Below are positions 1 through 5,105 of a stretch of DNA of 24,237 nt, piece by piece (position 1 is the stretch's first letter; the number at the start of each line of letters is the position of its first letter). The DNA is from CAYSXS01 sp043817345. Its GTDB lineage: Bacteria > Patescibacteriota > Patescibacteriia > UBA2196. The notes beneath the pieces were generated by a model. The model was given only the letters and a program-made list of their open reading frames with translations, did not search any database and was not told the DNA's origin. The stretch covers positions 1-24,237 of the forward strand of contig JBDRGZ010000054.1 in the NCBI GenBank assembly GCA_043817345.1. The letters are read 5' to 3'. The translations under genes and the position numbers were made by a program.

Positions 1-639
1 TCTTGAATCTTGTATCTTGAACTTAATTATTGCGGAATCAACATCTGGCTCTGGATAAAAATTCTTTCTATTTACCCAACTAACTAATTTAATATCTGCA
101 TAAAATTGACACATTACAGATAAAATAGACATTTTCCCAGGCTTAGAAATAATCCTTTCAGCTACTTCTTTTTGCACCATTAAAACCATCATCTCTGGTT
201 TATTTTTTTCTTCATGCAAAAACTTCCACAAAACTGGCGAAGTTATTTGATAAGGCAAGTTAGAAATAATTTTATAGTTTTGAATTTGAAATTTGGAATT
301 TGGAATTTGTTTGGAAATTGTATCTTGAAAATTGGAAATTTTAAGTATATCATCATTAATAATCTTTAGCCCTTTAATTTCTTTTCCTAAAAATTCAACT
401 AATCTTTTATCTTTTTCTACTATTGTTAAATTTTTTGTATATTTTAATAATTCTTGAGTTAACACCCCAAAACCTGGGCCAATTTCTAATACATTATCTC
501 TTTTAGATAACTCCCCTGCTTTAATTATTTTATCTAAAATATTTTTGTTAATTAAAAAATTCTGACCAAGCTTTTTACTCGGCCTAATATCTAATTTTTT
601 ACATAAATTTTTAATTACATTAATACTAGTTAATTGCAT
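1..639 (-). CDS. rsmA: 16S rRNA dimethyladenosine transferase RsmA/KsgA (3' end cut by window edge)
   Basis: Uses S-adenosylmethionine to dimethylate two adjacent adenines near the 3' end of 16S rRNA during small-subunit maturation. The frame is open from ATG at 639 to base 1 (213 residues). Family motifs are visible: LGQNFL (24-29), the SAM-binding EIGPGFG (52-58), an acidic residue after strand 2 (VEKD), NLPYQ (127-131), and FYPEPDVDSAI (194-204). The small C-terminal domain lies outside the window. Two stretches are odd: residues about 102-122 and 206-213 are encoded by A+T-rich repeats (TTGGAAT and TTGTATCTTGAA units) and look like repeat-derived peptide rather than conserved family sequence. 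It is divergent from the plus-strand gene at 662, with only 22 bases between start codons. Identity is secure from the motifs. Confidence 0.95.
   Translation of the reverse strand, partial: MQLTSINVIKNLCKKLDIRPSKKLGQNFLINKNILDKIIKAGELSKRDNVLEIGPGFGVLTQELLKYTKNLTIVEKDKRLVEFLGKEIKGLKIINDDILKISNFQDTISKQIPNSKFQIQNYKIISNLPYQITSPVLWKFLHEEKNKPEMMVLMVQKEVAERIISKPGKMSILSVMCQFYADIKLVSWVNRKNFYPEPDVDSAIIKFKIQDSR
274..336. repeat. A+T-rich repeat inside rsmA
   Basis: Tandem and near-tandem units of ATTTGGA and related TTGGAAATT are packed here. The 12-mer TTGTATCTTGAA occurs at 318-329 and again at 10-21, both within the rsmA reading frame. The stretch stays open and encodes a Q/N/S/K-rich insert just before the conserved NLPY motif. 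It looks like low-complexity repeat expansion accommodated in a loop. Confidence 0.6.
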
Positions 640-646
640 AAAATAA

Positions 647-655
647 TGATATAAT
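647..655 (+). promoter_or_regulatory. Extended -10 promoter TGATATAAT giving a leaderless transcript
   Basis: TGATATAAT fits the extended -10 consensus TGnTATAAT exactly. Six bases (656-661) separate it from the ATG at 662, so transcription is expected to begin at or next to the A of the start codon. No ribosome binding site is present. No convincing -35 is seen, as expected for an extended -10 promoter. Confidence 0.6.
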
Positions 656-661
656 TAATAT

Positions 662-913
662 ATGATTCACTTTACTCATCATGCTGAAGATAAGTTCAAA
701 ATACTAAATCAACATGGTGTTGTTATTAATAAAAGTAAAGTTATAGAAACTGTCCTTAATCCAGAAACAATTGACAAAATATCTCGTTTTCCTTTAATTA
801 TTGCTCAATCTAAACTTGACAACACACATGTTGTAAGAGTAATATATAAACAAGAAGGCAATTTAAAAACTATTATCACTTTTTATCCTGGAAGAATAAA
901 ACAATATGTCTAA
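662..913 (+). CDS. DUF4258-like small protein, possible toxin-like partner
   Basis: An 83-residue soluble protein. The N-terminus, with HAEDKFKILNQHGV followed by a VIETVLNPE helix, and the C-terminal beta strands ending in TIITFYPG resemble the DUF4258 family (small RelE/BrnT-like fold). No biochemical function is established by sequence alone. It overlaps the following DUF2283-like gene by 8 bases, so the two are almost certainly co-translated. Pairs of this kind recur in bacterial genomes and look like toxin-antitoxin or regulator pairs; that role is inference. Its start sits directly behind an extended -10 box, implying leaderless translation. Family assignment is by motif resemblance only. 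Confidence 0.7.
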   Translation: MIHFTHHAEDKFKILNQHGVVINKSKVIETVLNPETIDKISRFPLIIAQSKLDNTHVVRVIYKQEGNLKTIITFYPGRIKQYV

Positions 914-1127
914 TATTCCTAAAATCTCATACGAACCAGAAGCTGATATCTTAAGATTTGAAGTTTCTAATCAGCCAATTGATTATGCAAAAGAAATTGG
1001 CAATTTTATAGTCCATTTTTCTAAAGACAATTTGCCTGTTTATATTGAAATCTTAAAAGCCAAAAATTTCCAAAAAATTACTCAGCAAGCATTTAAGCAG
1101 CCACACATAGCTACCGCGTTTAAATAA
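906..1127 (+). CDS. DUF2283-like small protein, partner of the upstream gene
   Basis: A 73-residue protein. The beginning, with ISYEPEADILRFEVSN, matches the DUF2283 style (Y-x-x-x-x-D-x-L-Y/R, read as YDxEADxLYI). A central DNLPVYIEILKAKNF segment corresponds to the family's later strand and helix. The start ATG lies inside the last codons of the DUF4258-like gene (8-base overlap), which points to translational coupling. No DNA-binding motif is recognisable. If the pair is a toxin-antitoxin system this would be the antitoxin candidate, but nothing in the sequence proves it. Confidence 0.7.
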   Translation: MSNIPKISYEPEADILRFEVSNQPIDYAKEIGNFIVHFSKDNLPVYIEILKAKNFQKITQQAFKQPHIATAFK

Positions 1128-1170
1128 AATAAAACTACTTAAATTATACCAGAAAAATAATTTAATATAA

Positions 1171-1722
1171 ATGGCATACCCATATACACACAAATTAATA
1201 TTCCCGCTTGAAAGATACAATGTTAATAGTTATAAATTTAAACAAGACTGTGCTTATGATAATGTTCACTGGGGCATTCATCTTGGCGAAGATGTAAACC
1301 GTCCAGCTGGCGCAAAAATTTTTAGCATTGGCAAAGGCAAAGTAGTTTATTCTGCCTTGCATCCTGGCACAAAAGAAAAAAGCAACTGGGGTAATATTAT
1401 TATAATCGCGCATAAAAATCCCAAATCTAAAAAAATATTTTTTTCACTTTACGCTCATATGCAAAAACGTTTAGTTAAAAAAGGAGATAGTATTAAATTA
1501 GAGCAATTAATAGGCAAAGTAGGAAAAACCAACAGCCCTGAAAACGGCTGGTGGAAAGATGCACATTTGCATTTTGCTATTTATACTGGTGAATGGAAAA
1601 GAAAAATTTTACCTGGTTATTGGAAAAAAAGAGACAAAAGAACTAAATTAACTTATTGGAAAGAACCAACAAAATTTATTAATAGTTATAATAAAAATCC
1701 AAAGAGTATTAACAATTTTTAA
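1171..1722 (+). CDS. M23-family (LytM-like) metallopeptidase without signal peptide
   Basis: A 183-residue single-domain member of peptidase family M23, zinc enzymes that cut peptidoglycan cross-links or related peptides. Zinc-site motifs are present: HLGED (about residues 38-42, the HxxxD motif), the conserved SLYAHM strand (about residues 91-96), and HLHFAI (the HxH motif). The stretch from GKVVYSA through GNIIIIAH is typical of the family's beta core. Unlike the M23 protein at 7670-9115, it has no LysM repeats, membrane anchor or obvious signal peptide, so its location is unclear. No Shine-Dalgarno sequence precedes the ATG. It lies 43 bases after the DUF2283-like gene and may share its transcript. 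Confidence 0.88.
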   Translation: MAYPYTHKLIFPLERYNVNSYKFKQDCAYDNVHWGIHLGEDVNRPAGAKIFSIGKGKVVYSALHPGTKEKSNWGNIIIIAHKNPKSKKIFFSLYAHMQKRLVKKGDSIKLEQLIGKVGKTNSPENGWWKDAHLHFAIYTGEWKRKILPGYWKKRDKRTKLTYWKEPTKFINSYNKNPKSINNF

Positions 1723-1767
1723 ACAATAAATTAAACTAAAATCAAATAATTTAAAAATCAAAAACTT

Positions 1768-1772
1768 GGAGG
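1768..1772 (+). promoter_or_regulatory. Strong Shine-Dalgarno sequence GGAGG
   Basis: GGAGG is followed by a 6-base spacer and ATG at 1779. I saw no comparable site in front of the other start codons in this window, which makes it stand out. It supports translation of the adjoining 10-codon ORF. Confidence 0.6.
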
Positions 1773-1778
1773 TTAAAA

Positions 1779-1811
1779 ATGACAAAAGAAAAATTTTTTA
1801 AATCAGCTTAA
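1779..1811 (+). CDS. Ten-codon mini-ORF (leader-like peptide MTKEKFFKSA)
   Basis: ATG at 1779 opens a 10-residue peptide, MTKEKFFKSA, ending in TAA. A perfect GGAGG with ideal 6-base spacing precedes it, and a terminator-like hairpin starts within a few bases of the stop. The next gene (tsaC) is convergent, so this cannot be a simple attenuator leader for a downstream gene. It may be a free small protein, the 5' stub of a lost gene, or chance. After the stop the same frame is open again for about 30 codons, which fits either a decayed gene or coincidence. No function is recognised. Confidence 0.4.
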   Translation: MTKEKFFKSA

Positions 1812-1812
1812 T

Positions 1813-1842
1813 AAAAATTCGTCTTAACAGCGAGGGTTTTTT
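1813..1842. terminator. Bidirectional terminator-like hairpin between convergent genes
   Basis: AAAAATTCG (1813-1821) pairs with CGAG..TTTTT (1831-1841, GG bulged), leaving a 9-base loop. The plus strand continues into TTTTTTATTTTATT. The minus strand also ends in a T-run, so it could stop both the M23/mini-ORF transcript and the tsaC transcript. The stem is modest. Confidence 0.45.
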
Positions 1843-1874
1843 ATTTTATTCATAATCAAATTAAGCCACGTACT

Positions 1875-1894
1875 TACGACGTAATTACGTCGTA
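1875..1894. repeat. Perfect 20-bp palindrome overlapping the tsaC stop codon
   Basis: The sequence is a perfect inverted repeat centred between 1884 and 1885, with an ACGTAATTACGT core. Partial pairing continues outward to 1868 and 1901. It contains the tsaC stop codon (1885-1887) and encodes the protein's last residues. No T-run follows on either strand, so it is not a standard intrinsic terminator. Confidence 0.6.
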
Positions 1895-2544
1895 TGCATG
1901 TTAACTTCCCCCTGTCTTAAAATATTAATTTTTTTATTTTTAATTAAAATTATTGTTGAAGGTTTTTGTTTTTTTAATTTACCAAAATCTAACACTACAT
2001 CTGGCTTATGTTCAATATTATCAAACTGTTTAACAACAGTGTCAATGTTATAGCATTCAGGTTCTCCTGAAACATTAGCTGAAGTTGAAATAATTAAACC
2101 ATTTAGACTACGTGCTAAATCTCTAGCCAACTTATCTGAAGAAACTCGCACAGCAATATTGTTTCCTTGTTTATTCAACTTCCCTAGCCTATCATCCTTA
2201 TACTTCAATACTATTGTTAAAGGTCCTGGCCAAAATTTTTCAGCTAATTTTTTTTCAATTTCATTTGTTTCAAAATATTTTTCTACAGTCTCAAAACTGT
2301 CTGCAATTAAAGGTAATGGTTTATCAAACTCCCTTCCTTTAATTAAATATATTTTATCTATCACTTCTGGATTAAAAGGATTTCCTGCTAAACCATATGC
2401 AGTTTCTGTAGGAAAAATAACTATTTGTCCCTGACGCAAGGCCTTAATAGCCAAATCTAGATTTTTTTTGTTTACCCTGTGAAATAATTTTTTCAAAGAA
2501 AAAATTGCTTCGCATTTCACAGGGTGAACTTTTAAAACTTTCAT
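1885..2544 (-). CDS. tsaC: L-threonylcarbamoyladenylate synthase (TsaC/Sua5/YrdC family)
   Basis: Makes threonylcarbamoyl-AMP from threonine, bicarbonate and ATP, the first step of the t6A37 modification of ANN-decoding tRNAs. The YrdC fold is clear: QIVIFPTETAYGLAG (about 40-54), KGREFDKPLPL (about 69-79, with the KxR motif), the FWPGPLTIVL strand, IAVRVSS, and STSANVSG (the SxxN motif). At 219 residues it is a YrdC-only form without the extra C-terminal Sua5 domain. The first ~30 residues are unusual because the DNA encoding them contains a long hairpin (2474-2525). The conserved part begins around NKKNLDLAI, with no ATG closer to it than 2544. The final MHTT is encoded by the palindrome at 1875-1894. 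Confidence 0.92.
   Translation of the reverse strand: MKVLKVHPVKCEAIFSLKKLFHRVNKKNLDLAIKALRQGQIVIFPTETAYGLAGNPFNPEVIDKIYLIKGREFDKPLPLIADSFETVEKYFETNEIEKKLAEKFWPGPLTIVLKYKDDRLGKLNKQGNNIAVRVSSDKLARDLARSLNGLIISTSANVSGEPECYNIDTVVKQFDNIEHKPDVVLDFGKLKKQKPSTIILIKNKKINILRQGEVNMHTT
2474..2525. repeat. Large inverted repeat within the 5' coding region of tsaC
   Basis: Outer arms ACCCTGTGAAAT (2474-2485) and ATTTCACAGGGT (2514-2525) are perfect complements. Inner arms AATTTTTTC (2486-2494) and GAAAAAATT (2498-2506) continue the stem to a 3-base loop. Only GCTTCGC (2507-2513) is unpaired, as a bulge. This is a 21-bp hairpin at the very start of the gene. It looks like a short palindromic repeat inserted in frame, or one that forced an upstream start. 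Confidence 0.7.
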
Positions 2545-2596
2545 AAACTTATCTGCTATGAGCTAAATATGTACCATATTTTCTGCGTTCGTTCAA

Positions 2597-2618
2597 AAAT
2601 AAAAATTAATTTTTATTT
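2597..2618 (-). terminator. A+T-only hairpin ending the HD/MFS operon
   Basis: A 22-base perfect palindrome made of A and T, touching the MFS stop codon. Read on the minus strand, its right arm runs into a T-rich tail. Placement right after the last gene suggests a terminator, though the stem lacks G/C pairs. Confidence 0.45.
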
Positions 2619-3820
2619 CACTTACTCACTTGAAAATAGAATTCTTCTTTGGAAACCAAATTTATTAATAATGACACGCCAGCACCTAATACAAATATCC
2701 AAGCAATACTTATTCCTGCGAATAATAACACTAAAGCAGTAATCTTCATTAAAATCCTACCCATATTCAAAGCTATTTCCCGCATAATTGTAAACTCATC
2801 TACATAATGCCCCTCATCAGCTGCAATTTCATATACCAAGGCATTAAAAGGAGTTCTCATTAGTATAGCAGAAAAATCATGAAAAATGCCAACTACAAAT
2901 ATATGTAAACCAGATTCAATAATGGCTTTAAATAACCAACCAATAGAAAAGAGAATACTCCCTGTTTTCATTAATTTCTGCTTATCAAATTTATCAGTTG
3001 CTTCACCAACAATAAATCGAAGAACACAAGAAATTAAAACTACGGCAGCAGAAATTAAACCAACCTGCATATATTCCCCTTTTAAAATCATAAAGATAAA
3101 TATAGGCCAAATCAATGCCCCTATATTTCCCTGAAATCCATCGGCAATATATGCTAAATTTGTTTTAATGTGTTGACCGTCAAAAAACTCCTTAAAGGTT
3201 TGAAAATATTTAAATGAATATTTTTCTCTAACTTTAGGAACAAACAACAAAGGAAAAATGGAAATAACTAAAATTATTATAGCTATAAGAAACAAAGCTT
3301 GAAAACCAAACCTTGTAATAACAAAAGCACTTAAAACAGGTAAAACAATTCCAACTAATGAAACCAAAATAGCTAAATAACTAAGCTGTCTCCCTCTGTG
3401 ATGTTTATCAACAAACAAAGTAAAATCAATATGATAAGGTACCCAATAAAAAAGTTTTGTTCCTATGTTGGCTAAAATCAAAACTATAATTAATGGCCAT
3501 ACTATCTGTCCTGCCCCATCTAAAAAATAGAAAGCAAGATAATATATCATTAAAGAAAAAGTACCAATTACCATAAAGATGTGCATACTCTTATACTGCA
3601 ATAAACGTGCCCATAAAGGAACAAAGAGGATATATAAAATATTCATTACTCCATAAAAAATTAAAGCAAATTCTAAACTTCCACTAATCACATAAACAAA
3701 AATAGGGCCAAACATGCCGACCAAACTAGTACCTACGTCACGTATAACTTTATGAAAATATAGACTACGTAAACTTTTAGGAAGTTTCTCTACTTTTTTA
3801 ATTTTAGAAAAAATGTTCAT
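2618..3820 (-). CDS. Major facilitator superfamily transporter
   Basis: A 400-residue integral membrane protein with about a dozen hydrophobic segments, from the cytoplasmic N-terminus (LPKSLRSLYFHKVIRDVG) to the C-terminal pair around LVLLFAGISIAWIFVLGAG. Charged loops such as FVDKHHRGRQLS after the fourth segment and ATDKFDKQKLMK in the second half resemble the conserved cytoplasmic loop motifs of MFS carriers, where a G-x-x-x-D/R-R pattern is usual. The substrate cannot be told. Its ATG overlaps the stop of the HD-domain gene upstream (ATGA), so translation is probably coupled, which hints at a shared process. A signalling-nucleotide or metabolite link would be speculation. Confidence 0.8.
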   Translation of the reverse strand: MNIFSKIKKVEKLPKSLRSLYFHKVIRDVGTSLVGMFGPIFVYVISGSLEFALIFYGVMNILYILFVPLWARLLQYKSMHIFMVIGTFSLMIYYLAFYFLDGAGQIVWPLIIVLILANIGTKLFYWVPYHIDFTLFVDKHHRGRQLSYLAILVSLVGIVLPVLSAFVITRFGFQALFLIAIIILVISIFPLLFVPKVREKYSFKYFQTFKEFFDGQHIKTNLAYIADGFQGNIGALIWPIFIFMILKGEYMQVGLISAAVVLISCVLRFIVGEATDKFDKQKLMKTGSILFSIGWLFKAIIESGLHIFVVGIFHDFSAILMRTPFNALVYEIAADEGHYVDEFTIMREIALNMGRILMKITALVLLFAGISIAWIFVLGAGVSLLINLVSKEEFYFQVSK

Positions 3821-4384
3821 AATCTAGTATTCTCTTCTAAATTTAAAAATTTATTTTTGTTTTTTACTACAGTACCAATAAATATCGGAACTAAGATTTT
3901 ACTAACAAATTTCCAATACATGGAATTCTTTGAAAGTTTTTTTGCATGATCGATTCTATCATTACTCGTCCCATCTAAAAAATCTGTATCCTGCATAATT
4001 TTATTATGCAAACTTCTTTTTTCGTTTCTACGTCTAAAACTCATTAAAACATCATGATATAAAACAATGTTTGTAATAATTTTTAATTCGTCTTCAGGAA
4101 AATTAACTTCTTTAAAATTTTTTTTAATAAATCTAACACTTCTACGAGCCTCTAAAAAATATTGTCTTGGGCTAGCTTTAAAAAAAACATAACTAATATC
4201 ATGCCACGCACAAGCTAGTCTTAAAATCTTATCATCTATATCATTATTATTTAATAATTTTTTAATCTTTAAAGCATTTTCTTCAACTCTTTTAATATGT
4301 GACCAATCATGATTTTGATCTTTGGTTTTTTTTCATCAACTCTTCAGCTTTATTATATAAAAAATCAAACTGTTTATCTGTCAT
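3817..4384 (-). pseudogene. HD-domain phosphohydrolase-like gene with a frameshift in a run of eight A
   Basis: ATG at 4384 begins MTDKQFDFLYNKAEELMKK, and the frame hits TGA soon after a run of eight A (T8 at 4326-4333 on the plus strand). Removing one base restores a continuous 188-residue HD-family protein with HDWSH, LACAWHDI, VLYHDV and a later DTDFLD, the spaced His/Asp ligands of metal-dependent HD phosphohydrolases. Frame two has no start codon between its own upstream TGA and an internal ATG at 4044, which would leave only 75 residues without the HD core. Possible explanations are an assembly error in the homopolymer, transcriptional slippage, or a recent loss of function. Its stop overlaps the MFS start (ATGA). 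Confidence 0.8.
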
Positions 4385-4390
4385 ATATTT

Positions 4391-4399
4391 ATTATAGCA
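4391..4399 (-). promoter_or_regulatory. Extended -10 promoter TGCTATAAT with leaderless spacing
   Basis: On the minus strand TGCTATAAT is followed by six bases (AAATAT) and the ATG at 4384. This is the same box and spacing as the promoter at 647-655 on the other strand. Transcription should begin at or next to the start codon. Confidence 0.6.
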
Positions 4400-4400
4400 T

Positions 4401-4430
4401 AAAAACAAAAATCCCGATCATATCTGGATT
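4401..4430 (-). terminator. Terminator after the dinJ-yafQ operon
   Basis: AATCCAGAT and ATCGGGATT on the minus strand form a 9-bp stem with one mismatch around a 3-base loop. A TTTTTGTTTTT tail (4401-4409) follows. The arms resemble the TCCCGA terminators at 11211 and 20206. Confidence 0.7.
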
Positions 4431-4464
4431 CAATTGTTTAAAATTTTTATTTTTTAACCATTTT

Positions 4465-4743
4465 TTAATTAAATAATTCTGAATGAGAACCAATGCGGTC
4501 TATATTTATAAAATTATCGTCTTTGTTTATTCTATAAATTAACAAAATATCTGGGGCCAAATGACACTCATAATAATCCGACAGATCACCAATTAATTTA
4601 TGGTTACTATGTCTTTTATCTAATTCGTGATTATTTATCAAAGAATCAAAAACATCTTTTAATTTTTCTGAATTAAAACGAGGATTTCTTTTTATCTTTT
4701 TAAAATCTTTTTTAAACCCCTTAGAAAGCTTTAATTTATACAT
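4465..4743 (-). CDS. yafQ: YafQ/RelE-superfamily mRNA interferase toxin
   Basis: A 92-residue toxin of the YafQ type, which binds the ribosome and cleaves mRNA when its antitoxin is lost. The family pattern is well preserved: an N-terminal YKLKLSKGFKKDFKKIKR helix, NHKLIGDLSDYYECHL (the H-x-L-x-G-x-x-x-x-x-x-E-C-H segment), PDILLIYRI, and the C-terminal RIGSHSELF. Histidines and the aspartate matching the YafQ active site (H in ECHL, D in APD, H in GSHS) are all present, so it should be active. It starts 6 bases after the antitoxin stop, the usual antitoxin-first order, and is followed by a terminator. Confidence 0.92.
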   Translation of the reverse strand: MYKLKLSKGFKKDFKKIKRNPRFNSEKLKDVFDSLINNHELDKRHSNHKLIGDLSDYYECHLAPDILLIYRINKDDNFINIDRIGSHSELFN

Positions 4744-4749
4744 ATTAAA

Positions 4750-5031
4750 CTAAGACATCAAATCCTTTATTAATTCATCCGCGGAACGGTATGATTTTTT
4801 TGAAGCTCCTGCTTCTCTATCTGCTTTCCGTAGTTCTTCTGCTTTTTTAAGTGTAAAGCCATTTTCATCCCTAACTTCATAAGGTAAAGTCCCCATATTA
4901 ATAATTTGCTTTAAATGCAACTTAATTGCACTACTTAAATCAAGTCCTATTTTACTTAAAACTTTTTTAGCTTTATTTTTAGTTTCAGCATCAATTCTGA
5001 CTTGAATCTGACTCATTGCTTTAGTTGGCAT
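4750..5031 (-). CDS. dinJ: DinJ/RelB-family antitoxin
   Basis: A 93-residue antitoxin that neutralises YafQ and normally represses its own operon. The N-terminal half has a ribbon-helix-helix pattern: QIQVRIDAETKNKAKKVLSKIG (strand and helix), then LDLSSAIKLHLKQIINMG. The TLPYEVRDENGF segment is typical of DinJ. The acidic and basic C-terminal tail (KKAEELRKADREAG to DELIKDLMS) would wrap the toxin. The listed ATG gives five extra residues (MPTKA) before MSQIQVRID, and either could be the start; neither has a Shine-Dalgarno site. Promoter elements and direct repeats lie just upstream. Confidence 0.92.
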   Translation of the reverse strand: MPTKAMSQIQVRIDAETKNKAKKVLSKIGLDLSSAIKLHLKQIINMGTLPYEVRDENGFTLKKAEELRKADREAGASKKSYRSADELIKDLMS

Positions 5032-5040
5032 AAGTTTAAA

Positions 5041-5063
5041 TTAATTTAATTATTAATTTAATT
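5041..5063. repeat. Direct repeat overlapping the dinJ -10 box, candidate operator
   Basis: TTAATTTAATTA (5041-5052) is followed directly by TTAATTTAATT (5053-5063). The pair covers the expected transcription start and touches the -10 box, where ribbon-helix-helix antitoxins usually bind. It could also be simple A+T-rich sequence. Confidence 0.35.
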
Positions 5064-5089
5064 GTAATGCAAATGAAGTAAATTGTCAA
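5061..5089 (-). promoter_or_regulatory. Promoter of dinJ-yafQ
   Basis: On the minus strand a perfect -35 TTGACA (5089-5084), a 17-base spacer and a -10 TACAAT (5066-5061) form a near-consensus sigma-70-type promoter. The predicted start near 5054 gives a leader of about 23 bases before ATG at 5031. Confidence 0.75.
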
Positions 5090-5105
5090 TACACAGTTAT
5101 CCACA

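Noticed and set aside
274..340. Possible CRISPR-like repeats in rsmA
   Set aside because: Units are 7-12 bases, low in complexity, without spacers of regular length, and lie inside a reading frame.
3817..4044. 75-residue gene starting at the internal ATG 4044
   Set aside because: The HD core continues upstream in the same frame to the A8 run, and a good promoter lies before ATG 4384. The short ORF is the tail of the frameshifted gene.
5097..5105. Perfect DnaA-box nonamer TTATCCACA next to the leuS stop codon
   Set aside because: It is single, with no cluster of boxes, no dnaA or dnaN gene and no unwinding-type repeat array, so an origin is not supported.
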